From Fragilariopsis cylindrus CCMP1102 (taxonomy: Eukaryota > Bacillariophyta > Bacillariophyceae > Bacillariales > Bacillariaceae), in the NCBI GenBank assembly GCA_900095095.1, contig FMBT01000345.1:210876-274875 (forward strand): a stretch of DNA of 64,000 nt, written 5' to 3'. The position numbers and the translations under genes were made by a program. The notes under the pieces were generated by a model. That model saw nothing but the letters and a program-made list of their open reading frames with translations. It was not told the origin of the DNA and did not search any database. Shown in pieces: positions 11,189-21,572 of this stretch; positions within the stretch are counted from its first letter, which is position 1, and the number at the start of each line of letters is the position of its first letter.

Positions 11189-12622
11189 TTAACATTGGAA
11201 GGGTATACCGGAAATACCAATATCATGAACAATAGCTTGCATTGCACCATACGTACCAAAAATTACAAATAATGGTGTACAGATACAAATGAAAATTATA
11301 CTAATAGATGAATTGAATATACCAATTGATTTGAATGTATCTTTCCAGGACAATTCTTCTTCTTCTTTTTCGTCTTGATTTTGGTTTTGTTTTTTACTTG
11401 TCAATAGATAATACAATGATGGCCACATAAATGCAATAGGTGCACCCAATAATGCACCCAATAATCCTTGTACGTCACTAAAGAATGGAATAAGATTACC
11501 AACTGCCCATGCAAATGCCAGGTAGGTGGATGTAATTAATAACCAATGCAATTTTCCTTTTGTGGATGATGAGTTATGTGTAGATGGGAAGATGTTGTTA
11601 TGCAACCATGCGTGGAAGGGTTGTATAGCAATAACATAAGAAACAACTAAATGGAAAACAACCAATACACCTATTGTTGTTTTTGCTGCACTTGGACCAT
11701 CAACAACGTTCGGTAGAAAATCTGTAACATTTTCACCTTCCACTCCATAGGAAATAGTAACAACCGCGGTATAAACAAATCCCATTATTAGATAAGATAA
11801 ACTGGTTGTTTTTGAAAATTGTTCTGGATTTTTCATTTCACTCATTAATTCCATAAATATTGATTGACCTTGAAATGCAAATACAATAGATGAAAGATTT
11901 TCCATGAATGTAAAAATACTCGTTCCAGGCTTGACACCAATGATTGTATTATCACCAAACGACGTAGTTGTCGTCGTCCCGCCGTCATTACTACTTTTTA
12001 AACTTTCAATAAGTGTAACGATGATAATAATAATCGAAATGATGATTGCCAACGTTGATGGTAAAGATAGATACCTGGAGATCGTATGGAAGTCTCGAGA
12101 TTGTGCTGGGATAACAATAAGTAATGCAGCAATAATTGATCTGTTGAGTCTACATGAAAACCAACCTTCTGCGTATACGTTTTCAATAGCATTAGCTGTT
12201 GCAACTATAAAGTATACAGCAAGACATCCCCAATTGAGTAACATAGCCGCTTTAGTAAATGATCCAAATCTAGGTCCAACAAGTGTATGTCCAGCATCCG
12301 CAAAAGATGTCAGTTCTGGATATGCACATTTTACAACCTTCAATTGATGTCCACTATAGGCAGCAAATAATGCAAATAATGGTAATGCAATCATTGTCAT
12401 TGTCCATCCAAGAGTGATAGCCACGAAAGGTAGTCCTAATACACCCGCTCCCATAACTTCACTCAACAGAAGAAGACTCGTTCCGTACCATGGCGTTCTA
12501 GCACTACCTATTTCTCCTTCACTTTTACCAAGTGATGTCATGGATGCAGTATCATCGTCGTTTTTGGTGCCGCCGGAAGGAATTTCTCTTGTCGACGTTG
12601 ATGGAATACTAATTTGCGACAT
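11189..12622 (-). CDS. Amino acid transporter, AAAP/Aa_trans family
   Basis: Single exon, 477 residues, a typical length for the amino acid/auxin permease family (SLC36/SLC38-like). After a hydrophilic N-terminus of about 43 residues, the first membrane segments carry the family pattern SEVMGAGVLGLPF, where GxGxLxLP is characteristic, followed by about ten further hydrophobic helices. A region with SSIVFAFQGQSIFMELMSEM matches the conserved middle helix with an F.GQ turn. It should move neutral or small amino acids across the plasma membrane or a vacuolar membrane; substrate cannot be told from sequence. A Gln/Glu-rich cytoplasmic loop sits near residue 410. The ATG at 12622 is followed by an uninterrupted frame. 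The gene is enclosed by an inverted repeat (11036-11157 and 13423-13547). Confidence 0.9.
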   Translation of the reverse strand: MSQISIPSTSTREIPSGGTKNDDDTASMTSLGKSEGEIGSARTPWYGTSLLLLSEVMGAGVLGLPFVAITLGWTMTMIALPLFALFAAYSGHQLKVVKCAYPELTSFADAGHTLVGPRFGSFTKAAMLLNWGCLAVYFIVATANAIENVYAEGWFSCRLNRSIIAALLIVIPAQSRDFHTISRYLSLPSTLAIIISIIIIIVTLIESLKSSNDGGTTTTTSFGDNTIIGVKPGTSIFTFMENLSSIVFAFQGQSIFMELMSEMKNPEQFSKTTSLSYLIMGFVYTAVVTISYGVEGENVTDFLPNVVDGPSAAKTTIGVLVVFHLVVSYVIAIQPFHAWLHNNIFPSTHNSSSTKGKLHWLLITSTYLAFAWAVGNLIPFFSDVQGLLGALLGAPIAFMWPSLYYLLTSKKQNQNQDEKEEEELSWKDTFKSIGIFNSSISIIFICICTPLFVIFGTYGAMQAIVHDIGISGIPFQC

Positions 12623-13422
12623 GATTTTTGTATTGTGTTTTTGAAAATTCTTTTTCTGTGTTTTGTTGTTTTGGATCTATTTTAGTAGTTGTTTCGTCGA
12701 TATAGATTTTGTGTCCTTATACGTCTCTTTGTTGTAGTTGATGTTGATATTGCTGTTGCTGTTGTTTTAAATTTATGATAAGTGTTTCAACTATATTTAA
12801 CCTTGATTTTTTTTAAATGATAATAACATTTGACCGTAAGTCAGTAAGATTCAGTCGAACGCTGTGCATTATTCAAAAAACGTACTGTATTGCGTTGTCT
12901 CGTTAATAATTTTACATTTTACGTTTTTACGGACGATCGATCAAAAAGCGACATTTCCTCGCTTTTCGCGCTATGACACAATACGTAATGCATTTTTGTT
13001 AAAACTCGCATTGTTTACACGCGCACGCCACGAGAACTGCTGAAGACAGAATGCAACCGCGGTGAATGAACCAAGCAACTAGGTTCACTGCTATTGATAT
13101 TCATATATGTGGTATATGAAGCAACTACTACTTGGAGTACAGTATGTTAAATGCTTGCTTAAAACTAGGCAAGTAGTCGGGGGAGCACTTGGTGTAACAG
13201 GTGGTTTATGTACTCACTATGGATCCCTCTAAATTTTGAATATAGCGATTGTGTTTTGACTCTTGACAGGGCCATATAAATCCAGTTATCTGTATAGTCA
13301 AATGTCAAAGCTCCTTCCCTTCAATTTATTATACTCATAGGAAAATGTGTCACCACTATCCTTATGTTTGTTCTGGATGTTATTGCTGACTCAAATATAG
13401 GTGTTGGTACATGTGATTTTGC
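12623..13422. other. Upstream region of the amino-acid transporter
   Basis: Presumed promoter of the transporter gene. A CTATATTTAA sequence lies at about 12790-12800. No coding sequence is seen. Confidence 0.35.
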
Positions 13423-13547
13423 TAATAATAAAAATGTAATAGAATGTAAAATGAGTTCACTGTATAATATATCTTTTACTGTAAATTTCTAACTAGTTTA
13501 CGTCCATATTCTATATATGCAGTTCGACGAAATGTTTCTACAATAAC
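13423..13547. repeat. Inverted repeat arm upstream of the amino-acid transporter
   Basis: Partner of 11036-11157 in opposite orientation. The arm contains no ORF. A (GA)n tract at about 13672-13695 follows outside the arm. Confidence 0.7.
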
Positions 13548-13877
13548 AGCTACTTCTATTGTATATATTAGGTACAGCGCGACGATACAAAAGTGATACA
13601 TAAGTCCCAAATTTTAGAGAGAGATGAGACGAGACGAGACGAGACATGCAGACTACACAAATAGAAATAGGACGAGAGAGAGAGAGAGAGAGAGACGTAT
13701 GATGTGCTGTACCGCTATATATAAATTGCCGCCCTGTTTTATAGTTTAAAAATACCGCATCGCACCTGTCGTACACTATGCATTAGCTAGCTACCCGTAC
13801 AATTTTGCAGAATAGTTTTTGTATAGTATTAATACTACAATACTGTAATGCTTTTCGTCTAACATTTTCGCTCCATA

Positions 13878-14307
13878 CTTCCTCCGATGCACCCCTCAAA
13901 TCAACCGCGCTATCATTTAAAAAATTAACATGCTAGCTAAAGCGCGATAAATCAACCACCTTTTTAAGGTGGGTCAATGCTTGGAAAATAAAATAAAGGT
14001 AGAACCTTATTGACTGATGTTGATATATGAAATCTGTGTAGAATAATGGTTTAGATGGAAGAAATAAATATAGATCCTTATTGGATTTTGATATATGAAT
14101 TCTGTGTAGAAGAATAGTTTAGATGGAGTCTTCACAAATTTTGAAAGATATATTGTTTATTGATAGAGTTGCTTGCACACAGTTGAAATGATGAATAGTT
14201 TTACTACAGTAGTACTTGCTAGTTATTTTTTGGGCATTATTTAGTTTGTTTTCGAGTGATAGTGTGTTACTAACGTGTTGATTTTAGGGGTCGTGCACGG
14301 AGGAAAG
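13878..14307 (+). mobile_element. MITE, 430 bp, flanked by TA (Stowaway-like)
   Basis: The left end starts CTTCCTCCGATGCACCCC after TA (13876-13877), and the right end, reverse-complemented, starts CTTTCCTCCGTGCACGACCCC before TA (14308-14309). TA target sites and CCTCCGT-type ends fit the Tc1/mariner class, and the ends recall plant Stowaway MITEs. Its body matches the reverse complement of 39340-39625 (for example ATCAACCAC, GTCAATGCTTGGAAAAT and TAGTTATTTTTT), and contains an internal duplication of about 60 bp (TTGATATATGAA.TCTGTGTAG twice). No coding capacity. Confidence 0.65.
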
Positions 14308-14683
14308 TATAGTAACTGTTATTCGTTTCTATCCAAACAAATAATAATAAAAGTAAGAAAGAGGAGGCCCTTTTTGTTCGCCACTCGTGGATCGTTTTTT
14401 AAATATATTATTATTTGATTATATTTGCGACTAAGCGACGACCACTCATTTTTTTAGTGCGTCGTGTCGCCAATATAATGAAAAGATAAGACAAACCAAC
14501 AAATTTCAAAAAAAAAATCAAATCCAGTAAGAATGTTGCATTACTATTTATTTGGTGACAGTCAGGATTGATTGATTTTAGATTTTACAAAAAAAAGCTG
14601 AAGATCGGCCTTCACTCACTCATCCCGTCATTTTATTCGCCTTGCTTTGTCAAAGAGTCGTACATAGTACCACCACCTAAGTC

Positions 14684-17233
14684 ATGTCTTCATCACCTCA
14701 ACAGTCGTCGTCGGCAGCGGCCACTACTGCCGATAATAATAATAATAATACCAACATTGATGCAAATACAAATAATTTTAGTATTATACGTGGACGTATA
14801 ATAAGAAAACGTAAATATCATGATCATATTAGTTTTGCAATTCGATCATTAGAATCATCCAGCAACTCGAGCTCATCATCGACAACTCCGTTGCCATCAC
14901 CACCAATATTGATCATGATACCAAGAAATGATCCAATATCCTTTTCATTAGATGGAATCTTTATTGGCACAATTATCGAAGCAAAAGTTGAAAGAGAAAT
15001 AGATGAAACAGTAGTAGAAACAGAAGCAACAGCAGTAGTCGAAGCGGTGACAACAACCACAACAACAGAGAAAGAGAATAGTAATAAAAGCAATAATAAT
15101 AAGAATAATCATCAATTAGCAAAATCATTTAAAATTATTGGTTGTTCACCGGATCCAAATGCCATACAAGTCTGTTTAAATTTAGTATTTGGTGTTATGG
15201 GCGACGAAAATGAAAACAAGCCGAAGAAGAAATTACTACCTGCATCAATATTTTCCTATTATGATGATGGCGGCAATAACAATAATGACAAGTCAGCGTG
15301 TATGATTCCATTATTTCTTGATGATAATGATTTACAAGTTATTCTCAAAATATTAAAATTAAATTCCAAAGATCCAATACTACGAAAAAGTTTTATATCC
15401 AGATTATCACGTGCCTTAAAAGGAGATGATAAAGAGTTTACTTTAGTTGTGGAAAATAATGATTCGTCTTCTGGTGACGCAAAAACAAAAAATGATGGAC
15501 CACGGAAACGATTAACACATGTCAAACATCGTCAAAAACTGGTATTACAAAAAATGGAAGTATCCCAATCACCATTAGAACATGTACTAGTACGTACAAT
15601 AACGGTCGACGGAGAAGAAGATGATGAGGATGATGATGACAACATTGATCATGGTAACGATGAGGAGAAGGAACCAACATCGAAATCGAAAGTATCTTCT
15701 TCTTCTGAACCATCATCTATATTACCAAATATACCAAAAGTAGTTGGTCCAGATAATCCAAATAATGGTAATGGTAATACTATGAATATGATGTCCATCC
15801 GTCATCCAAGAACAAGGATCGAGTATTTAATGGATAAAAAATATCCACAAATACAATGGTTATTACAACGAATGTCTCCCATTATTGATACTATTAGAAA
15901 TGAACAAAGAAGGAAGAACAAAAATAAAAATATTGGTAAAGAAGATAAGGAGGAAGAACAATCTTATTATATTAATGTCTTAGATGTGGGTGGTGGACGT
16001 GGTGATATTGCCGTGGCTATAGCACAAGAATTCCACGACGTTAAAGTAACAGTAGTGGATATGAATGAATCCTCATTACAAGCTGGGAAAGACTATTATG
16101 AGGAATCAATGAAAAGAAATAATTGTGATAATAATACTACTGACACTGTGAATGATAATGATAATAATACTGATACTGCTCGTGCTCATTTTATCTGTGA
16201 TGATTTTACTCATTTTGCAAAAGATGCCTTCAATAATAATAGGAACACCAGCAACAATATGAGCAATAGCAATAGCAATAGGAGCAGCAAAGCTACTACT
16301 TTTGATATTGTAATTGCATGGCATGCCTGTGGTGATTTATCGGATTATGCATTAGAATATTCCATACGAAGTAATAGTGTCAAAGCATTTTTGATTAATC
16401 CCTGTTGTTATACCAAACGATACATCCAAACATTTACACCCAAATATATATCACAATATTCTAACTATTGTTGTTCTCCTGTGGTGGTTGACAATGTTGA
16501 TAATAGTGTCAATCATGATGTCAATACTGCCAATAATGCCAATGAGGTCAATGAGGTCAATGCCAATAATAGTAAAGAATCAGCACCTGAGGCGACGACG
16601 ACGACAGCCACCACCATCGCAACCATCGCAACCAACACAACCAACACGACTACTCCTACGACTCCCATCGACAATGTAGGTATGACTAAAAATAAAAATA
16701 CAAATACAAATACAACTATTATGACCACGAATGAATTCAAGACCAAAAACAATTACAACAAGAATGGTAGTAATAGTAATGGTAATAGCTATAGAAATAG
16801 CAAGAACAATAATCAACAAGACAATAATCAACAAGACAAGTATCAACAAGACAAGTATCAACAACAAGACAAGAATCAACAACAACAACAACAAGTAAAT
16901 AGTAATAATAATGATATAAAAATAATACAAAAATTAGCGGAAATTAATGAACGTCCAGAATATACATCACGTGCCATGAGACTTATTAATACAATGCGTA
17001 TAAAATCATTATTAGTATTACAAAATGAATTAAATTTAAATTCAAAACCTTCTACAACAACAACAACGGCAACAATGATACCAACGGCAACGGCAACGGC
17101 AACACCCACAGCTACAGGCACATCATCATCATCATCATCATCGTTATTATTTGATATTACATTAGAAGAATATAACATAAAGTATTCATCAAAAAATCTT
17201 GTTTTAGTTGGTATTAATAATAATGTATGTTAG
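14684..17233 (+). CDS. SAM-dependent methyltransferase, Methyltransf_32-like, low-complexity rich
   Basis: Single exon, 849 residues. The conserved core lies at about 425-600: motif I NVLDVGGGRGDIA near 430, an acidic end-of-strand residue in VTVVDMNESS near 455, and IAWHACGDLSDYAL near 545 followed by INPCCY near 570. This HACGDLS..AL plus PCCY pattern is that of the Methyltransf_32 group of class I methyltransferases, which use S-adenosylmethionine. The substrate is unknown; related proteins are suspected RNA or protein methyltransferases. Over half the protein is Asn-, Ser-, Thr-, Gln- or Asp-rich sequence inserted between fold elements, including Asn tracts inside the domain (480-540) and a Gln/Asn tract at 700-745. 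The ATG at 14684 begins a Ser/Gln/Ala tract; there is no obvious targeting signal. Tail-to-tail with the MYND gene, only 15 bp apart. Confidence 0.75.
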   Translation: MSSSPQQSSSAAATTADNNNNNTNIDANTNNFSIIRGRIIRKRKYHDHISFAIRSLESSSNSSSSSTTPLPSPPILIMIPRNDPISFSLDGIFIGTIIEAKVEREIDETVVETEATAVVEAVTTTTTTEKENSNKSNNNKNNHQLAKSFKIIGCSPDPNAIQVCLNLVFGVMGDENENKPKKKLLPASIFSYYDDGGNNNNDKSACMIPLFLDDNDLQVILKILKLNSKDPILRKSFISRLSRALKGDDKEFTLVVENNDSSSGDAKTKNDGPRKRLTHVKHRQKLVLQKMEVSQSPLEHVLVRTITVDGEEDDEDDDDNIDHGNDEEKEPTSKSKVSSSSEPSSILPNIPKVVGPDNPNNGNGNTMNMMSIRHPRTRIEYLMDKKYPQIQWLLQRMSPIIDTIRNEQRRKNKNKNIGKEDKEEEQSYYINVLDVGGGRGDIAVAIAQEFHDVKVTVVDMNESSLQAGKDYYEESMKRNNCDNNTTDTVNDNDNNTDTARAHFICDDFTHFAKDAFNNNRNTSNNMSNSNSNRSSKATTFDIVIAWHACGDLSDYALEYSIRSNSVKAFLINPCCYTKRYIQTFTPKYISQYSNYCCSPVVVDNVDNSVNHDVNTANNANEVNEVNANNSKESAPEATTTTATTIATIATNTTNTTTPTTPIDNVGMTKNKNTNTNTTIMTTNEFKTKNNYNKNGSNSNGNSYRNSKNNNQQDNNQQDKYQQDKYQQQDKNQQQQQQVNSNNNDIKIIQKLAEINERPEYTSRAMRLINTMRIKSLLVLQNELNLNSKPSTTTTTATMIPTATATATPTATGTSSSSSSSLLFDITLEEYNIKYSSKNLVLVGINNNVC

Positions 17234-17248
17234 TTAATAAATAGTTAA

Positions 17249-18746
17249 TTAATAATGTTGATACCACAAAACAAAACACACACAAAAAGATAGAAAGAGA
17301 AAAAAGAGAGATAGATCAATATGATATAAACCAGTATTCCCTCTACTGCTTCCGATCGGACTATTGGGAACGGATCCTACCCATAATGTTCCATCTTCCC
17401 TTCCAGTAAGATAATCATAAGGATCGATTGGATTTCCATTATGGGTAGGTTTTAGTTTATAGAATTCATCATATTCTTCTTGAGGCCGTGTCAACCCTAA
17501 TTTGTACCGTAACTTTTCTAATGAAGGGATTTCTTTATCACCACGAATTACTGCATCACGGATTTCGATAGCATAAGGCTTATGATACTTATTCAGAATT
17601 CGAAGCTGTTTACATTCATTCCTGTGTTTGCGTTCTTTCCAATGTATAGTCTGACAAGTTTCGCTGCAATAACAATAAAAGCTACACCCTATGCATTGTT
17701 GGAGTGTTAATGTTTTAGTATCTGTTTTCGAACAAATAACACATTTTCGCCCTAAATGATGCTTCAATTTGTTGAGACCTAAATCGGAAAGTTTATTCCG
17801 CTTGGTGATTTTCCCCCAGTAGTCCACCAATGCATCTGTTTTTTTTTTCCCGATTCGGTTCGTCCTTAAAGTAATAACACTCCGACATCAAACTCATCAT
17901 ACATGGAAAACTTCCACGAATTGCTCCTTCCAAAAACCAAGGAAGAGCCAAATGTATCTGCATACATTTTCCGTCTGGAGTATACATTGTCATTTTCCCC
18001 ATACGGAACATGCAATGTATGCACCCATCTTCTGTGGCGCCTTCTTTTAGTAACTCATATTGTTCTCTTGCACTAATGTTATCAGTATCCTGCCCCGCCA
18101 TTGCTTGAAAATACATGTCCGATTTCGGAAACTGATTCATTAGTGCTTCCGCCTTCTCTACCACTTCTACCGTTTCTTTTTCTTTAAGCCTTTTATTTAC
18201 TTGTCTCTTAACATAATCAATTGTAGCATCAGGACTAACCACAAGATTGATGGCACGACCATCAGGAGCTACCACAGTAATCTCCATTGGTTGCAAATTA
18301 ATTGTATCCCCGTGCCCAATATTATTACTACGAAGAGTACTCTTTTCAGGCAAGGCTTTTCCTTTAAATGTTGGCCGCTGATCAACAAAAGGAATGGCAA
18401 GTTTTTCATTCACTTGCAACTTAATATCATCAATTGTATCCTCAGGACTGACAACAAGCTTGGTAGTACGACCATCGGGAGCTTTTACAGTAATTTCCAT
18501 TGGCTGTAAATCAAGAATATCATCATGCTTAATCCCACAGTCGTTCAGAGTCTTATTATCATCCTTTTCAAGTAATGGTTGTCTATTGAAATTCAATCTT
18601 TGATTTTTCTTCGGTATTCCAGTCTTCTCGAATATCTTTTCCTTGACATCATCTGCTGCTGCTGCCGTAACTTCCGCTGCCGCCGCTGTCTTGTTTTTAA
18701 TGTTGCGTTTTTCTTGACGCAATTTTTGTTTTCGTCCCATAATCAA
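17249..18746 (-). CDS. Ubiquitin-like repeat / MYND zinc-finger protein, frame-shifted
   Basis: Two frames make one gene. The first part (18746 to about 17840) starts MIMGRKQK and carries ubiquitin-like repeats: a partial one at 30-85, a complete one (MEITVKAPDGRTTKLVVSPE.. to ..DTINLQ) at 85-155, and the start of a third at 155-190. A helical region follows with AREQYELLKEGATEDGC, typical of diatom MYND proteins. The second part carries a MYND zinc finger, Cys-x2-Cys..Cys-x2-Cys..YC-x3-C..HW..H..C (CVICSKTD to HRNEC). The frame changes in a run of ten A residues on the coding strand (17839-17848); nine would keep it open, giving about 498 residues. MYND fingers bind proline-containing peptides, and tandem ubiquitin-like domains suggest a link to ubiquitin signalling, but no function is proven. 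The break may be a sequencing error or a real inactivating indel. Confidence 0.7.
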
Positions 18747-19687
18747 CTTTTGCTACTATTGTTTCTAGTTTTCTTTTTTGTTTGAGAGTAAACCTGTCTA
18801 TATATGCGTGTCTTGTCAAAGTTGTATGGTACTAGCTGAATATCGGTGTCCTCCCAAAGTCCTCTGTCGGCGTAATGACACACACAATAAAATCGATGAT
18901 TTTCGAAGGGGAAAAATATAGAAAATGGGCATCGTCAATGATACTGTTGGAATGATCCGTTTTACGTACGAGTTCGCTATGACAATCTATAGAATGTGGT
19001 GTTTCCTTTCTTAACTTTGTTTCTTTATTTTACCTTTCTTTATGCATTATTATTTAGATTATGGACTATCAATAATGTAAATTCCTACTTTCATTATTGT
19101 TAGTCACCGTATCGTATTGTTCTTTGCCGAGTGCTACTTACTTGTTCATCAATCACAATTCTCATTTCAATGTAACATTTCTCACTTCAATGAAACACTT
19201 CTCATTTCAGTGTTCTCATTTCAGGTTCTCATTTATTCCTTATCGGAAAAGACTTCTTGTCGCGCACGATATTTATTTCATTATTTATTTCATTCGCGCC
19301 AACACATTCAATGATACACATTTTATCATAAAAATCCACATCAACAAAAATCGAGTAACGTTACTACCGGTAGCGATGTGATAAACGTCACTACAATGTG
19401 TTTTGACATAAAATGACTGTTAAATGACCGGTTACGCGATCAAAATGACTATTTTAATAACAGCAACATACTGAGTGCATAGGATTGAACACCGAGAGGG
19501 TGAAGGGGCATCAGACTGGACATCCTCACTACAATACAGTTAAATAATAGGACCATCCATCTTCCGTTGCACATTCATACGCCGAAAGTGTACTACTATG
19601 ACTAGTACAACGTTGCCAACAGCACATTAACTAACCAACTAACTAACTAACTTATTACCTCAATTGCATCATCATTCTCTAACGTCT
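18747..19687. other. Intergenic region between divergent genes
   Basis: Separates the MYND gene (-) from the ankyrin-like gene (+). A degenerate tandem repeat of TTCTCATTTCAATG-like units spans about 19155-19235. No gene is seen. Confidence 0.4.
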
Positions 19688-19763
19688 AACGAACGAACGA
19701 ACGAACGAACGAACGAACGAACGAACGAACGAACGAACGAACGAACGAACGAACGAACGAACG
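19688..19763. repeat. (AACG)19 microsatellite
   Basis: Nineteen perfect AACG units in the 5' region of the ankyrin-like gene, ending 97 bp before its ATG. An apparent frame through it reads as repeated Asn-Glu-Arg-Thr but has no other coding evidence. Confidence 0.95.
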
Positions 19764-19859
19764 ATTCGAATAACAACGACATCGTCGTCACACCGATATA
19801 TAAAGACCAGCAAAGAGAAAGAAGAAAAAACCAAACTCACACGACGGACGACGTACACC

Positions 19860-21299
19860 ATGATGGAAGCCAATATTGAAAATAACGAATTGGATCAGCA
19901 TGAAGTAACAGCTCAACAAATCATTGACGCCGCAACTAAGCGTTTGCTTGCTTTTGACTTTGCGTCCTCACTCACTCCACAATCTCAAGAGGAACAACAA
20001 CAACAGCAAGCTATTTTTTTTCTCAAAAAAATGATTCTGGTACTGGAACAAAAAGAAACATTTCCTTTACGGACAAGAAATAAAACTGATGAATTAGTGG
20101 AAACTTTCCTTGAAGCGGCGGCGCCAGATGAACAACAACAGCAACAACAGCAAGCTGTCGTTCTTCTCAAAAAACTGATTCTGGTACTTAACTATAGAGA
20201 AACATTTCCTTTACGGACAAGAAATCAAACTGATGAATTAGTTGAAAAGTTTCTTGAAGAACTTGGAAAGGATGTCCATAATATGCTTTGTGATAGTAAC
20301 ACTGATATTGATTCTGATAATTATCGTGGCTTAGATAGTGAGTGGGATACAGAAGCTGAAGTGGAAGCTATTCTACGGGTTTTCCCTGAAGTTTTGACAA
20401 GAAAAAAACCATGTGGCCCTGAAGATTACTATGCAATTCAACTACTCGCATTTGCATTCGACGAATGCCATTGCAATGTGAAGACTGTATCATTCATCCC
20501 TATCGTAGCTAGACTAGCAGTTGAGTTCGACTTATTTGAGGAAGACGAGAGGGGAGGATTGTTAAGCATACATGATCAAAGTTGTAATGTTCTACTTCAA
20601 CTCATGGCTTGTGACCCAATCCATGTTCATCATCAGGAACATCACGAATCCGTTGACACTAAATATTTACAAGTTTTGATAAGATTGAGACAATTGGATC
20701 TTCTAAAAAAAGAAGACATTCAGAGTTACGACCTATTGCACAGATTGTGCAGAGAAGATCATGATTATATTACAAAAAAGCGATATAAAATGTTGGTTGA
20801 ATGGGATCCAAATGCATTAACACAAACTTGTGATAGATATGGACAACTACCACTCAATAAAGCTGGCGTTTATTGTTCCATCCAAGGATTCCAACTCGTA
20901 TTCGAATATGGAATTCGTTATTTTCCCAAGAAGAAAGGAATTAGTCTGTTATTCAAGAAGAACAATTATGATGGCTATGTAGGCGCAAGGCGAGAGTCAC
21001 TATGGAATGACCTACCAGGACAGTGTACACCCTTCCAATATGCTTGTAAAAAATTTGGACATGAAGAAGTAATGGAAGTCGTGGAAGATACTCTTATTCG
21101 TTGTTATTCTTCATCTTCAGACGATACACCACCATTACATGTCGTGAATGCATTAATGACGGCAGCTATTGACGAAAATATCCATTTAGATTGTGTTTAT
21201 TTCCTGATGCGAAGAAAACCAGATGTTTTGATGGAAGTACTATCACCGTTGCCGTACATATCAAAACTACGAAAACGAAAGAGAAATGATCACCATTAA
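19860..21299 (+). CDS. Ankyrin-like repeat protein of diatom type, function unknown
   Basis: Single exon, 479 residues, no targeting signal. An internal duplication covers about residues 50-95 and 100-145: each copy has a Gln run, a Leu-Lys-Lys.ILVL helix, and the block ETFPLRTRN.TDELVE. The second half has spaced helical hairpins of ankyrin flavour: CNVLLQLMA, LVEWDPNALTQTCDRYGQLP, CTPFQYACKKFGHEEVMEVV, PPLHVVNALMTAAIDENI. Similar proteins are abundant in diatom genomes and are thought to be protein-interaction scaffolds. The pattern is weak compared with canonical ankyrin repeats. ATG choice: MMEANIEN at 19860 is the first in frame. Confidence 0.6.
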   Translation: MMEANIENNELDQHEVTAQQIIDAATKRLLAFDFASSLTPQSQEEQQQQQAIFFLKKMILVLEQKETFPLRTRNKTDELVETFLEAAAPDEQQQQQQQAVVLLKKLILVLNYRETFPLRTRNQTDELVEKFLEELGKDVHNMLCDSNTDIDSDNYRGLDSEWDTEAEVEAILRVFPEVLTRKKPCGPEDYYAIQLLAFAFDECHCNVKTVSFIPIVARLAVEFDLFEEDERGGLLSIHDQSCNVLLQLMACDPIHVHHQEHHESVDTKYLQVLIRLRQLDLLKKEDIQSYDLLHRLCREDHDYITKKRYKMLVEWDPNALTQTCDRYGQLPLNKAGVYCSIQGFQLVFEYGIRYFPKKKGISLLFKKNNYDGYVGARRESLWNDLPGQCTPFQYACKKFGHEEVMEVVEDTLIRCYSSSSDDTPPLHVVNALMTAAIDENIHLDCVYFLMRRKPDVLMEVLSPLPYISKLRKRKRNDHH

Positions 21300-21572
21300 A
21301 AGAGAGAGATTTATAAAAAAGAAATGGCGACAAGTACGACGACAACAACGACAACGATGACATCTGTGCAACTAGGTAAAGGACAAACGGAATACTAAGA
21401 TCATTCTATACCAGGCATACCGTATCTCTTCTTGTTAGTGACTTGTTTCTATCCATCCACGATATGAACGGAAGATGGTACAGGCAGAACTGAAAAAGTT
21501 GAAAGAAATGCAAAATAAAATAGAAACAACAAAAGAAATCATGTTTTATATTATGTGTTATGCTACAGTATT

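Noticed and set aside
19664-19879. ORF encoding repeated Asn-Glu-Arg-Thr
   Set aside because: Produced by the AACG microsatellite; it overlaps the start of the real downstream gene in another frame.
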